Positions 1 through 8,077 of a stretch of 64,000 nt of DNA are shown piece by piece. The notes beneath the pieces are model-generated. The model ran no database searches, was not told the origin of the DNA, and was given only the letters and a program-made list of their open reading frames with translations. Source of the stretch: JBDHWG01 sp046328505 (GTDB taxonomy: Bacteria; Chloroflexota; Anaerolineae; Epilineales; JAHCIE01). Location of the stretch: positions 1,364,001 through 1,428,000 of the forward strand of contig JAXLWL010000002.1 in the NCBI GenBank assembly GCA_046328505.1. The letters are read 5' to 3'. The position numbers and the translations under genes are program-made. Position 1 is the stretch's first letter, and each line of letters starts with the position of its first letter.

Positions 1-1
1 C

Positions 2-202
2 CAATTGAAGGAAGGCCTGTTCACGCGCCTGGAGCGAATCATCGTGCTGGTGCTGGGCCTGGCGCTCACATCGTTCTTCGGCAACTCGGCCATGCTGGTC
101 GTGCTGCTACTGCTGGCTATCGGCACGAACGTCACTGCCGTGCAGCGTCTGTTCATTGTGCGCGGGAAACTAGCCCAAGGCGATCTGTCCGGAAAGAAAT
201 AA
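2..202 (+). CDS. CDP-alcohol phosphatidyltransferase, C-terminal fragment (5' end outside window)
   Basis: The frame is open from the window edge, so this is the tail of a longer gene. The TTG at 5 is probably internal. The visible 66 residues hold an LFTRLERI motif followed by two hydrophobic stretches (ALTSFFG and LVVLLLLAIG) and a VQRLF segment, an arrangement typical of the last helices of PgsA-like phosphatidylinositol-phosphate or phosphatidylglycerophosphate synthases. These membrane enzymes transfer a phospho-alcohol from CDP-diacylglycerol. The DG...AR...D active-site motif would lie upstream and cannot be checked, so the family call is inference from the C-terminal pattern only. Confidence 0.6.
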   Translation, partial: QLKEGLFTRLERIIVLVLGLALTSFFGNSAMLVVLLLLAIGTNVTAVQRLFIVRGKLAQGDLSGKK

Positions 203-257
203 GGCAGGGAAAAGGTTTGGAAGCCGATTGGGGGCGAAGCACGGTAGGGGAAATGCG

Positions 258-286
258 GCAGGGGCGGGTTTGAAACCCGCCCCTGC
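258..286. repeat. Perfect GC-rich palindrome between convergent genes (bidirectional terminator or dispersed repeat)
   Basis: Arms of 14 bases (258-271 and 273-286) are perfectly complementary around a single central G. A short T run (ATTTT, 288-292) follows on the plus strand. It sits between the convergent phosphatidyltransferase tail and the C39-like gene, where a two-way terminator is expected. GGGGCGGGTTT palindromes are also a common dispersed repeat type in Chloroflexota and some other phyla (general knowledge). Confidence 0.7.
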
Positions 287-300
287 GATTTTGGAGGGTC

Positions 301-1386
301 TTAGTCGAGTGAGCGCAGGGCCACTCGCGCCCGGTCGAAGTTGCGGTTATTGGCCAGCGCCTGGTTGAATGCGTCGCGCGCCGACGCTGTGTCGCCCAAC
401 CCCTGGTACGCCAGGCCACGGTAGAAGTACATCTCTTCGTGCATCGGCGCCTTCGCCAGCACCGTGTCGGTCAGGTCGAGCAGGCGCTGCCAGCGGCCCA
501 TCTGGGCCAGGGCCTCGAAGTGGCCGAACTGGTACCAGTAATACCGCCAGGGCAGGCCTAGGCTATGGGCGCGCTCGTATGCCTGCAGCGCCTCGTACGT
601 CCGCCCCTCGTTGAGAAGCGCATCGCCCAGGCCAAACCATACCTTCCCGTCATCTGAGAACGCCTCAAGGTTGGCTCGTGCGCCGGCCTCGGCGCGCGCC
701 CACATCTGGTCGTCATCAGCATCCGGCCCGAGGATGGCGCGGACGAGAGGCGCCTGATTGCGCCGATAGATCGGGATGTAGATGCGGTTGATGTTGAACT
801 CCATCCAATGTCCCTCGAACTCGTCGAAGGACCAGGTTCGGTTCGGCCCATAGAAGGAATCATCGAACATGATTGTGCCGTTCGCCTTGTCGTAGCCGAT
901 GGCGAGACGGTAGTGGCCCATGCCTTCGTACTCGGGAATCCACTGCTCGACGATGACCGGAATGCCGTTGCTGAGGAAGGCCATAAGGATATCACGGTTG
1001 CCGTTCACTCGAACTTGAGCCTGTAGGCCCTGGCTGCGAACGTAGTTGGCTATCTGGTCGGGGCTGACATTCACATCCTGGGGATTCGGCTTCAAGACAG
1101 AGGCGATGGTGAGCTGGGGAATGTCGACGCCGTAGTAGCTCAGGGCCATGCTCGTCGTCGTCGGGCCGCAGTTATTCCACTTCTGCCAGTCGTGCTGGAC
1201 ACCCTGAAGCACAACCTTGTCGGCGATGGGTTTGGGTGTGACCCCATCCTCAGAGCCTCCCTGCTGTAGCCCACGCCGCGCCGGCGTGTCATCGCCCTCG
1301 CGCGCCGCGTAGGCCGGGCTAGCCGCCAAGGCGACGAGCAGCAGCACGAACACCCCAAAGACATGGATTGGCCGCAAACGTCGCAT
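301..1386 (-). CDS. Secreted C39-family peptidase-like protein with TPR repeats
   Basis: The 361-residue protein opens with a signal peptide (RR, hydrophobic core to about 22, cleavage near AYA-AR at 27). A peptidase_C39-like papain fold follows at about 55-205. Its candidate catalytic residues are C73 in NNCGP, H158 in GHYRLAIGYD and D175/D176 in MFDDSFY. The rest (about 210-361) reads as tandem TPR helices, for example ALLNEGRTYEALQAYERA and GLAYQGLGDTASARDAF. I chose the ATG at 1386 because GGAGGG lies just upstream and it exposes the signal peptide; an in-frame ATG at 1473 would add 29 residues in front of it. It is likely exported. No ABC-peptidase partner is adjacent, so it is probably a stand-alone protease or a scaffold rather than a bacteriocin exporter domain. 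Confidence 0.8.
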   Translation of the reverse strand: MRRLRPIHVFGVFVLLLVALAASPAYAAREGDDTPARRGLQQGGSEDGVTPKPIADKVVLQGVQHDWQKWNNCGPTTTSMALSYYGVDIPQLTIASVLKPNPQDVNVSPDQIANYVRSQGLQAQVRVNGNRDILMAFLSNGIPVIVEQWIPEYEGMGHYRLAIGYDKANGTIMFDDSFYGPNRTWSFDEFEGHWMEFNINRIYIPIYRRNQAPLVRAILGPDADDDQMWARAEAGARANLEAFSDDGKVWFGLGDALLNEGRTYEALQAYERAHSLGLPWRYYWYQFGHFEALAQMGRWQRLLDLTDTVLAKAPMHEEMYFYRGLAYQGLGDTASARDAFNQALANNRNFDRARVALRSLD

Positions 1387-1506
1387 AATCCCTCCGTAAC
1401 AGTCTCGAACATCATACCCTAACATCCGCGCTCCGACAGTCCGCAAGTATATCACAAACGGAGAAATCGCCACAAACGCCCATCACTCACCTGACACCGC
1501 ATTGGA

Positions 1507-1536
1507 TTGACCAGCATAAGCCGCTTGTGCTACTAT
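1507..1536 (+). promoter_or_regulatory. Sigma70-type promoter for the PaaK cluster
   Basis: TTGACC (1507-1512) and TACTAT (1531-1536) are separated by 18 bases. Transcription would begin near 1543, downstream of an in-frame ATG at 1527. This supports the ATG at 1626 as the start of the ligase gene. Confidence 0.6.
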
Positions 1537-1625
1537 ATCCCCAGCGCTTCTGCCCTGCGCCGTACGCACCCCCAACCCGCCAGTACCGACTCGACGGTGA
1601 GCGCCGCCACGATGGGAGAGACACT

Positions 1626-2966
1626 ATGATGTGGAATCCTACGGTCGAAACGATGCCTCGTGCGCAGATCGAGAAGCTCCAGCTTGAGCGGCTTCAGGCG
1701 ACAGTGCGCCGCGTGTATGAGTGCGTGCCATTCTACCGACAGCAATTTGATGCCGCAGGGGTCAAACCGGACGACATCAAGGCTCTGCCCGACCTGGCGA
1801 AGCTCCCTTTTACGCGCAAGAGCGACCTCCGTGACAATTATCCGTTCGGCCTGTTCGCCGTCCCTCAGAGCGAAGTTGTGCGCATCCACGCTTCCTCCGG
1901 CACGACCGGCAAGCCTACCGTCGTGGGATACACGCGGAAGGATATCGAGATTTGGGCCGAGGTCTGCGCCCGCGCCTTCGGCTGCGCCGGGGCTGAGCCT
2001 GGCCAGATCTTTCACAACGCCTACGGCTATGGATTGTTCACCGGTGGCCTCGGCATGCACTACGGGGCGGAGAAGATGGGGCTCGCCGTCGTCCCCATCT
2101 CCGGCGGAAACACGGACCGCCAGATTCTTCTGATCCAGGACTTCAAGCCGAGCGTGATTGCGTGCACCCCCTCGTACGCTCTGACGCTGGCCGAAGCCAT
2201 GCGCGCCCGCGGCATTGACCAGCGCTCTACCAGCCTGCGCGTCGGCATTCTAGGCGCCGAGCCGTGGACTGAAGAGATGCGCGCCGAGATCGAAGAAAGC
2301 CTCAACATTCAGGCCGTAGACATCTATGGCTTGAGCGAGATCATCGGTCCGGGCGTTTCGTGCGAGAGTGTCGCGAGCAAAACCGGCGCTCACATCTGCG
2401 AGGACCACTTCTTGCCAGAAATCATAGACCCAGGTAGCGGCGAGCCGCTGCCCTGGGGTGAGCAGGGAGAGCTGGTCTTCACGTGTATCAGCAAGGAAGC
2501 GATGCCTCTCATCCGCTACCGCACCGGCGACGTGACGCGCCTGGACCCGACGCCGAGCAGTGACGGCCGTACCCACGCGCGGATGGGCCGCGTCGTGGGA
2601 CGGACCGACGACATGCTCATCATTCGCGGCGTGAATGTCTACCCGTCGCAGATCGAGGCCGCGCTGGTGGGCATCCCGAACCTGAGCCCGCACTACCAGC
2701 TTGTCGTGCGGCGGGCGCGGACTCTGGATGAACTAGAGATTCGCGTCGAAGTGACCGAGGCGTTCTTCCGCTACGTGGGGGAGGAGCTGCTGGACGATGA
2801 CGCGCTGGAAGCGGACCACGCCGTGCGGCGCCTGCGCGATCGCGTGCGCCACGCCATCTATGGCACCATCGGCCTCAACACTCATGTCGTGATCGCCCCG
2901 CCGAACTCGGTGCCGCGCAGCGAGGGTGGAAAGCTCAAGCGCGTGATGGACGAACGGCGGCTTTGA
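1626..2966 (+). CDS. paaK: Phenylacetate-CoA ligase-type AMP-forming acyl-CoA ligase
   Basis: At 446 residues it matches PaaK length. Motifs in order: the phosphate-binding loop SSGTTGKPTVVGYT, an aromatic-acid pocket region FHNAYGYGLFTGG, YGLSEIIGPG, the YRTGD hinge region, GRTDDMLIIRGVNVYPSQIE, and the terminal catalytic lysine in GGKLKR. It would activate an aryl or acyl carboxylate to its CoA ester using ATP in the cytoplasm. The start at 1626 follows GGGAGAG and lies downstream of the promoter; an ATG at 1527 would add 33 residues with no family counterpart. It leads a same-strand run of crotonase, SDR, oxidase and thiolase genes. The family is clear, but phenylacetate as the true substrate is an inference. 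Confidence 0.88.
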   Translation: MMWNPTVETMPRAQIEKLQLERLQATVRRVYECVPFYRQQFDAAGVKPDDIKALPDLAKLPFTRKSDLRDNYPFGLFAVPQSEVVRIHASSGTTGKPTVVGYTRKDIEIWAEVCARAFGCAGAEPGQIFHNAYGYGLFTGGLGMHYGAEKMGLAVVPISGGNTDRQILLIQDFKPSVIACTPSYALTLAEAMRARGIDQRSTSLRVGILGAEPWTEEMRAEIEESLNIQAVDIYGLSEIIGPGVSCESVASKTGAHICEDHFLPEIIDPGSGEPLPWGEQGELVFTCISKEAMPLIRYRTGDVTRLDPTPSSDGRTHARMGRVVGRTDDMLIIRGVNVYPSQIEAALVGIPNLSPHYQLVVRRARTLDELEIRVEVTEAFFRYVGEELLDDDALEADHAVRRLRDRVRHAIYGTIGLNTHVVIAPPNSVPRSEGGKLKRVMDERRL

Positions 2967-3010
2967 CCGATACAGACAGCAGAATCACAATCATATAAGG
3001 AGATAGAGCA

Positions 3011-3391
3011 GTGGGCATTCAAGTAAGACCGATCGTTTATATCTTTGCCGGCGCAGTTGGCGGCGCTTTGGCGGGCCGTATCGCGCGTCCATACGCGCAT
3101 CAATTCCTCGGCAGCAAAGAGGAATCCCCAGCCGAAGACCAGTCGAGCGAGTCGATTGACGAGCAGCCCGGCGAGATTACCCTCATGATGGACGCACGGG
3201 GCGCGGTCGTCGGCGGCGCGATGGCGATGGCCTTTCGACCGTTCCTGGGCGACTTTCCCAAGATCCTGCTCACGATGGCCTTCGTCGTGGCATTCATTCT
3301 GAACGCCTCGCGCGGCACCAAATACCAGGAGGACGTGGACAAGACAGTAGGCAAGGTCGCTCCTGGCAATGTCGAGAACCTGGTCGGATGA
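3011..3391 (+). CDS. Small membrane protein of unknown function
   Basis: The 126-residue protein starts at GTG behind AAGGAG with 8-base spacing. It has an N-terminal hydrophobic segment with a glycine-rich pattern (YIFAGAVGGALAG, about 9-22), an acidic polar middle (KEESPAEDQSSES), a second hydrophobic patch (AVVGGAMAMAF) and a C-terminal helix (ILLTMAFVVAFIL). Its stop overlaps the next start by 4 bases (ATGA), so it is translationally coupled to the zinc-ribbon crotonase. I do not recognise the family. A glycine-zipper-like first helix may insert in membranes, but no role can be assigned. Confidence 0.75.
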   Translation: MGIQVRPIVYIFAGAVGGALAGRIARPYAHQFLGSKEESPAEDQSSESIDEQPGEITLMMDARGAVVGGAMAMAFRPFLGDFPKILLTMAFVVAFILNASRGTKYQEDVDKTVGKVAPGNVENLVG

Positions 3392-4347
3392 ACGAACGAC
3401 GCTACACCGGCCAGCCGGCGGAAAGCTTCGGCTTTACCAGCATCCTGTATAGTAAGCAGGATGGCGTCGCTACGGTCACTTTCAACCGTCCCCAGGCGTT
3501 GAATGCCGTCAACTACGCGATGCTAAGTGAGCTCGCGACTGCATTCGAGGACGCCGCGTGGGATGATTCGGTCGCCGTCGTCGTCTTGACCGGCGCCGGT
3601 GAGCGCGCGTTCTGCACGGGCGCCGACATGAAGGAGCAGCAGAACTTTGTGCAGCGCCCGCGTGACTATTGGAAGTGGATGGGCGCGTTTATCCACGCCC
3701 ACGAGCGGCTGCGCGACATCGGTAAGCCCACGATCGCGCGGTTAAACGGGATCGTCGTCGGCGGCGGCAACGAGTTCAACATGAGTTGCGATCTCGCCAT
3801 CGCCGCGGATGACATTTACATCCGCCAGGTGGGAGCCACGCACGGCTCAGTAGCGGCTGCAGGAGCCACCCAGTGGCTGCCGTTGATTGTCGGCGAGCGC
3901 CGGGCGCGGGAGATTCTGATGCTGAACGAGGAGATTCCCGCGGCGAAGGCGCTGGAGTGGGGCCTCGTCAACCAGGTCGTGCCTCGCGCCGAGCTCGATA
4001 CTGCTGTCGCCGAAGTGGTCGAGAAGCTAAAGGCAAAGTTCCCCGAAATCATGCGCTATACGCGCCAGCAGCTCAACTTCTGGAAGGACTTCTCGTGGCA
4101 TCTGACCGTCGGCCACGCCCGGGACTGGCTCGCCATCCACAACCTGTCACCAGAGACATACGAGGGTGTGCGCGCCTTCGCCGAGCGCCGACGCCCAGAC
4201 CACGCCCGTATCCGGCAGCAAATCGCCGACGACGACTCGCCGGAGTATCTCTGGGGGCCGCCGACGCGGAGCTGCCCGTCGTGCGGCGCACAGGGCCTGC
4301 CGGCCAAGTTCACGCGCTGCGGCGTGTGCGGAGCCGAGCTTGAGTAG
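3388..4347 (+). CDS. Enoyl-CoA hydratase/isomerase family protein with C-terminal zinc ribbon
   Basis: A crotonase fold covers about 15-250 of 319 residues: the oxyanion-hole loop FCTGADMKEQ, then GGGNEFNMSCDLAIAAD, then HGSVAAAGATQWLP. The end carries two CxxC pairs (C296/C299 and C311/C314), a rubredoxin-like zinc ribbon that ordinary enoyl-CoA hydratases lack. The GATQWLPLIVG segment recalls MenB or ring-hydrolase (BamA/Oah) branches more than standard FadB-type hydratases. It would act on a CoA thioester, with hydration, isomerisation or ring hydrolysis all possible. It is coupled to its neighbours by 4-base and 8-base overlaps. The exact reaction is unknown. Confidence 0.8.
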   Translation: MNERRYTGQPAESFGFTSILYSKQDGVATVTFNRPQALNAVNYAMLSELATAFEDAAWDDSVAVVVLTGAGERAFCTGADMKEQQNFVQRPRDYWKWMGAFIHAHERLRDIGKPTIARLNGIVVGGGNEFNMSCDLAIAADDIYIRQVGATHGSVAAAGATQWLPLIVGERRAREILMLNEEIPAAKALEWGLVNQVVPRAELDTAVAEVVEKLKAKFPEIMRYTRQQLNFWKDFSWHLTVGHARDWLAIHNLSPETYEGVRAFAERRRPDHARIRQQIADDDSPEYLWGPPTRSCPSCGAQGLPAKFTRCGVCGAELE

Positions 4348-5113
4348 CGGTAGCGACGGCGAGCAGCCTCAACCGCCGGTCGCTCTTGTCACCGGTGCAG
4401 GCCGGGGCATCGGGCGGGCCGTCGCGCGAGCCTTCGCGGCGGCAGGATACGCCGTCATGGTCAACGACATAGACGCCGAGAGCGCGGAGAGCGCGGCGGC
4501 CGAGTTGCGGGAGCGAGGCTGCGACGCCGTGGCCTTTCCCTGCGACGTCGCCGACGCAGAGTCGGTCGCCGCGATGGTGGCGTCCGCAGTCGAACGCTGG
4601 GGCCGCGTCGACGTCCTGGTCAACAACGCGGGCATCGAGCCGCGCGCGTCGATTCTTGACATGGACCCGGCTGAGTGGGACCGCGTGATGGCCGTGAACC
4701 TGCGCAGCGCCTTCCTGTGCACCCAGGCCGCCGGCCGCGTGATGCGCGCCGCCGGGCGGGGCGCTATCGTCAACATGGCGAGCATCGCCGGAAAAGCGTC
4801 GCCGCTGCCGCTGCGCTCGGCATACGCCGCCAGCAAAGCGGGTATGGTCGGCTTCACCAAGGAGGCAGCCCGCGAGTTCGCGGCTTACGGCATACGCGTC
4901 AACGCCATCTGCCCGGGCGTTATCGTCACCGAGATGACGGCCCACGCCCGCTCCGACCCGGCTCAGATGACTGCCTGGCTCTCCGGGATACCACTCGCCC
5001 GCCTTGGGGAAGTAGAGGAAGTCGCGGCGCTCGCCGTGTTCCTATGCTCCGACGCTGCGTCCTATATTATTGGCCAGGCCATCCAGGTCGACGGCGGACG
5101 CATCATGGCGTAG
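4340..5113 (+). CDS. Short-chain dehydrogenase/reductase (SDR), FabG-like
   Basis: Family-typical 257 residues if the TTG at 4340 is the start, overlapping the preceding stop by 8 bases. The open frame continues far upstream into the crotonase gene, but that part is a shadow. Motifs: nucleotide loop TGAGRGIG, NDID after the second strand, NNAG, the catalytic serine in NMASIAG, YAASK (Y and K of the catalytic tetrad) and a C-terminal GQAIQVDGG. It would oxidise a 3-hydroxyacyl-CoA or related alcohol with NAD(P), which fits a beta-oxidation-like step between hydratase and thiolase. No ATG start exists near here, so the start carries some doubt. Confidence 0.85.
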   Translation: MSSGSDGEQPQPPVALVTGAGRGIGRAVARAFAAAGYAVMVNDIDAESAESAAAELRERGCDAVAFPCDVADAESVAAMVASAVERWGRVDVLVNNAGIEPRASILDMDPAEWDRVMAVNLRSAFLCTQAAGRVMRAAGRGAIVNMASIAGKASPLPLRSAYAASKAGMVGFTKEAAREFAAYGIRVNAICPGVIVTEMTAHARSDPAQMTAWLSGIPLARLGEVEEVAALAVFLCSDAASYIIGQAIQVDGGRIMA

Positions 5114-5132
5114 CCCTCTCGAAGGAAGCACA

Positions 5133-5954
5133 ATGTACACTCTACTGCGCCACGACGCGCCTGCCATGCGCGACTATCACAAGGCAAAGCGTCTCCTGTG
5201 GGACCCGCGCGACGTTGACTTAAGCGCCGACAGCGCTGAGTGGCCGGCGCTGACCCAAGAGGAACAGGATCTCATTCTGCGCCTCTGCTCCGTATTCGTC
5301 GCAGGCGAGGAGGCCGTGACCGCCGATCTCGCCCCGCTCATGCTCGCGCTGCGCCAAGGTGGCGGCAGCCTCGAAGAGCAGATGTTTGTCACAACCCAGC
5401 TTTTTGAGGAAGCCAAGCACGTCGAGATGTTCGACCGCTACTTCGCCGACGTATTTCGAAGCCCAGTCAACACGGACCAGTACTACACCGATTCCTATCG
5501 GCGCATCTTCTTCGAGGAGCTGCCCCACGCCCTGGACCGACTGCTCACCGATCCCTCGCCGCGCGCGCAAGTCGTCGCGGTCGCTACCTATCACATGATC
5601 GTCGAGGGCGTCCTCGCCGAAACCGGCTACTACGCGGCCCAGCGCGCACTTCAGGCGTCGGGCCGACTGCCCGGCCTGGTACGGGCCATGCAGCTCATTC
5701 AGCGCGACGAAGCTCGCCACATCGCCTTTGGCATCTCGCTGCTGCATCGCCTTGTGTCGGACGATGTGGCGCTGTGGGACGTACTGATAGAGCGCATGAA
5801 CGAACTTCTCCCCGTCGCGCTGGAAATCATCGCCGACGCCTTTACCCCCTATGGCGACCAGATCCCCTTTAATGTCAACCCCGTCGAAATGGTCGAGTAC
5901 GGGGCGACACAATTCAACCACCGCCTCAACGCCCTGGAACGGGTACGCGCCTGA
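5133..5954 (+). CDS. R2-like ligand-binding oxidase (R2lox), Mn/Fe ferritin-like protein
   Basis: The 273-residue protein belongs to the ribonucleotide reductase R2 superfamily but lacks the features of a true NrdB. Metal ligands can be placed by spacing: E59 or E60 in GEEAV, E93 and H96 in EEAKH, E158 in VEGV, and E193 and H196 in DEARH. From E93 onward these match characterised R2lox spacing (E102, H105, E167, E202, H205) at a constant offset of 9. V62 and Y153 fall where the family forms its unusual Val-Tyr ether crosslink. R2lox proteins hold a Mn/Fe centre and a fatty-acid-like ligand, and their physiological reaction is unknown. No nrdA is nearby. Placement between an SDR and crotonases suggests oxidation of a CoA-pathway substrate (inference). 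GAAGGAAG precedes the ATG. Confidence 0.85.
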   Translation: MYTLLRHDAPAMRDYHKAKRLLWDPRDVDLSADSAEWPALTQEEQDLILRLCSVFVAGEEAVTADLAPLMLALRQGGGSLEEQMFVTTQLFEEAKHVEMFDRYFADVFRSPVNTDQYYTDSYRRIFFEELPHALDRLLTDPSPRAQVVAVATYHMIVEGVLAETGYYAAQRALQASGRLPGLVRAMQLIQRDEARHIAFGISLLHRLVSDDVALWDVLIERMNELLPVALEIIADAFTPYGDQIPFNVNPVEMVEYGATQFNHRLNALERVRA

Positions 5955-5987
5955 TTCTGCGGCGTGTGGCGCTCACAGGAGAGCCAG

Positions 5988-6761
5988 ATGGATTACCAGT
6001 TCATCCTTGTCGAGCCAGATCCACCCATCGCCGTCGTCCGCCTCAACCGCCCCAAGGTTCTCAACGCTCTCAACAACGGCCTCATCCACGAAGTTGTTGA
6101 CGCGTTCGAAGCGCTGGACGCCGACGACACGGTGCGCTGCATCATCCTGACCGGCAGCGACCGCGCCTTTGCCGCCGGCGCCGACATCGGCGAGATGGCC
6201 GATGCCAGCGTCGTGAAATACCTCCAGAATGATCAGTTCGCGAGCTGGGACCGCATCCGCCGCATCCGGAAGCCCATCATTGCCGCGGTCAGCGGCTACG
6301 CCCTCGGCGGCGGCTGCGAGATCGCGCTGATGTGTGACATGATCGTCGCCTCCGAGACGGCGCGGTTCGGCCAGCCGGAGATCAACATCGGCATCATCCC
6401 CGGCGCCGGCGGGACGCAACGCTGGGCGCAGGCCGTCGGCAAGGCGCGCGCCATGGAAATTGCCCTGACCGGCGACATGATTACCGCTCAGGAAGCGCTG
6501 GCGTGGGGACTCGTCAACAAAGTCGTCCCACCGGAGCTGTACCTGGAAGAGGCGAAAGCACTGGCGCGCAAGATTGCCAGCAAGCCTCCCCTCGCGGTCC
6601 TCGCCGCCAAAGAAGCCGTCAACAACGTCTTCAACGAGTACCTCGACAAGGGTCTGACCTTCGAGCGCAAGAACTTCTACGCCCTGTTCGCCAGTGAGGA
6701 TCAGAAGGAAGGCATGCACGCCTTCCTGGAGAAGCGTCCACCGCAGTGGAAAGGCCGGTAG
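5988..6761 (+). CDS. Enoyl-CoA hydratase (crotonase, FadB/PaaF-like)
   Basis: The 257-residue protein is a standard crotonase: the loop FAAGADIGEM, the first catalytic glutamate in GGGCEIALMCD and the second in QPEINIGIIPGAGG. It would hydrate trans-2-enoyl-CoA to (3S)-hydroxyacyl-CoA. The ATG at 5988 follows AGGAGAG; an in-frame GTG at 5964 is less likely. It lies 33 bases after the R2lox gene and 15 bases before a second crotonase, so co-transcription is expected. Both catalytic glutamates are present, unlike in the next gene, so this is the likely true hydratase of the cluster. Confidence 0.9.
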   Translation: MDYQFILVEPDPPIAVVRLNRPKVLNALNNGLIHEVVDAFEALDADDTVRCIILTGSDRAFAAGADIGEMADASVVKYLQNDQFASWDRIRRIRKPIIAAVSGYALGGGCEIALMCDMIVASETARFGQPEINIGIIPGAGGTQRWAQAVGKARAMEIALTGDMITAQEALAWGLVNKVVPPELYLEEAKALARKIASKPPLAVLAAKEAVNNVFNEYLDKGLTFERKNFYALFASEDQKEGMHAFLEKRPPQWKGR

Positions 6762-6776
6762 GGAGGGGAGACTATC

Positions 6777-7571
6777 ATGGATGAGCCAATTCTGTATGCA
6801 GTTGGCGATGGTGTGGCGACGATCACCCTCAATCGCCCGGACGTCCTGAACGCCTTTACGGACCCGATGCTCGAAGCCCTGAACGAGGCGCTGGGCAAGG
6901 CCGAGCGCGACGCGAGCGTGCGCTGCGTGGTGATTACGGGCGCCGGACGCGGCTTCAGCGCGGGCCAGGATCTCAGCGACGTCAAGCGCCGCGAGCAGGA
7001 AGCAGGACACCCGGTCTCCTTCGCCGAGCACCTGCGCACGAAGTACAATCCGGTCATCCGCCGCATCCGCACGATGGAGAAGCCCGTGATCGCCGCCGTC
7101 AACGGCGTCGCGGCGGGCGCCGGGGCGAGTCTCGCCCTCGCATGCGATCTGCGAATCGCGGCTGACAAGGCGAGCTTCGTCCTCGCCTTCGTGAAGGTCG
7201 GCCTGGTGCCGGACTCGGGCATGAACTACTTCCTGGTTCAGATGATCGGCCTGCCGCGCGCCTTCGAGCTCGCGGCGACAGGGGGCCGGCTCACGGCCGA
7301 GGAGGCGCTGCGCCTCGGCGTCGTCAACCGCGTCGTCCCAACGGACGAGCTACCGGCGGCAGCCCAGGCCTGGGCGAAGGAGCTTGCCCAGGCTCCGACG
7401 CGCGCCATCGGGTTGACCAAGCGCGCCATGAACCGGGCGCTGGTGTCGAGCGTGGAAGAGGTGCTGGACTATGAAGCCTGGCTGCAAGAAGTCGCCGGGC
7501 GAACGGCCGACCACAAGGAGGGTGTCGCCGCCTTCCTGGAGAAGCGTCGGCCTCAGTTCAAGGGTCAGTAG
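6777..7571 (+). CDS. Crotonase-family isomerase, PaaG-like
   Basis: The 264-residue protein has the oxyanion loop GFSAGQDLSD and NGVAAGAGASLALACD. An aspartate in LVPDSGMNY stands in place of the hydratase glutamate. The AGAGASLALACD and PDSG combination is the hallmark of PaaG-type ring-epoxide isomerases and related enoyl-CoA isomerases. In phenylacetate breakdown PaaG turns the ring 1,2-epoxide into an oxepin-CoA. Whether that substrate exists here is doubtful, because no PaaABCE epoxidase genes are visible. GGGAGGGGAG precedes the ATG. Confidence 0.85.
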   Translation: MDEPILYAVGDGVATITLNRPDVLNAFTDPMLEALNEALGKAERDASVRCVVITGAGRGFSAGQDLSDVKRREQEAGHPVSFAEHLRTKYNPVIRRIRTMEKPVIAAVNGVAAGAGASLALACDLRIAADKASFVLAFVKVGLVPDSGMNYFLVQMIGLPRAFELAATGGRLTAEEALRLGVVNRVVPTDELPAAAQAWAKELAQAPTRAIGLTKRAMNRALVSSVEEVLDYEAWLQEVAGRTADHKEGVAAFLEKRRPQFKGQ

Positions 7572-7582
7572 TGGAGTTAGGC

Positions 7583-8062
7583 ATGGATCCAGAAGTTAAG
7601 AAGAAAGCGCTGCGTCTATTCACCTACGGTCTTTACGCGGTCACAGCGGCCCATGATGGCGAGGTCGCGGGCATGACGGCCAACTGGCTGGCCCAGTCAG
7701 CCTTCGAGCCTCCCATGCTCATGGTCGCGTTCGAAGCCGACTCGCGCACCCTCGCCGTCGTCCGCCAAAGTGGGACTTTCGCCGTCAACGTCTATGAGAC
7801 TGGGCAGCGCGAGCTGGCCGGGCAACTCGGCCGCGCCAGTGTCAAGCGGCCGGACAAGCTCGAAAGCATCGCAACGCAGCCTGGCCCGATAACCGGCGCG
7901 CCCCTCCTCGACACGGCCCTGGCCTGGGTCGAGTGCCGCGTCACGGGCGAGATGCCATCCGGCGACCACGTGGTTGTCGTCGCCGAGGTCATCAACGCCG
8001 GCCTCAATCGCGAGGGCCAGCCGCTGACGATGGCGGAGGCCGGCTTCCGCTATTTCGGCTAG
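7583..8062 (+). CDS. Flavin reductase family protein (FMN-binding split barrel)
   Basis: The 159-residue protein matches the flavin-reductase-like domain: YGLYAVTAAHDGEVAGMTANWLAQSAFEPPMLMVAF at the N-terminus (shown as the motifs YGLYAVTA and MTANWLAQ), then FAVNVYE, and a C-terminal YFG. Such proteins bind FMN or FAD and pass electrons from NAD(P)H to oxygenases or act as flavoredoxins. I prefer the ATG at 7583 behind GGAG; a GTG at 7571 overlapping the previous stop would add four residues. Inside this cluster it is a candidate electron source for the R2lox oxidase or another oxygenase (inference). Confidence 0.85.
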   Translation: MDPEVKKKALRLFTYGLYAVTAAHDGEVAGMTANWLAQSAFEPPMLMVAFEADSRTLAVVRQSGTFAVNVYETGQRELAGQLGRASVKRPDKLESIATQPGPITGAPLLDTALAWVECRVTGEMPSGDHVVVVAEVINAGLNREGQPLTMAEAGFRYFG

Positions 8063-8077
8063 AGTCGGAGTTATCAG

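Noticed and set aside
3388..4347. Zinc-ribbon crotonase as BamA-type ring hydrolase
   Set aside because: The GATQWLP segment is similar, but the protein is shorter and no anaerobic benzoyl-CoA pathway genes are present.
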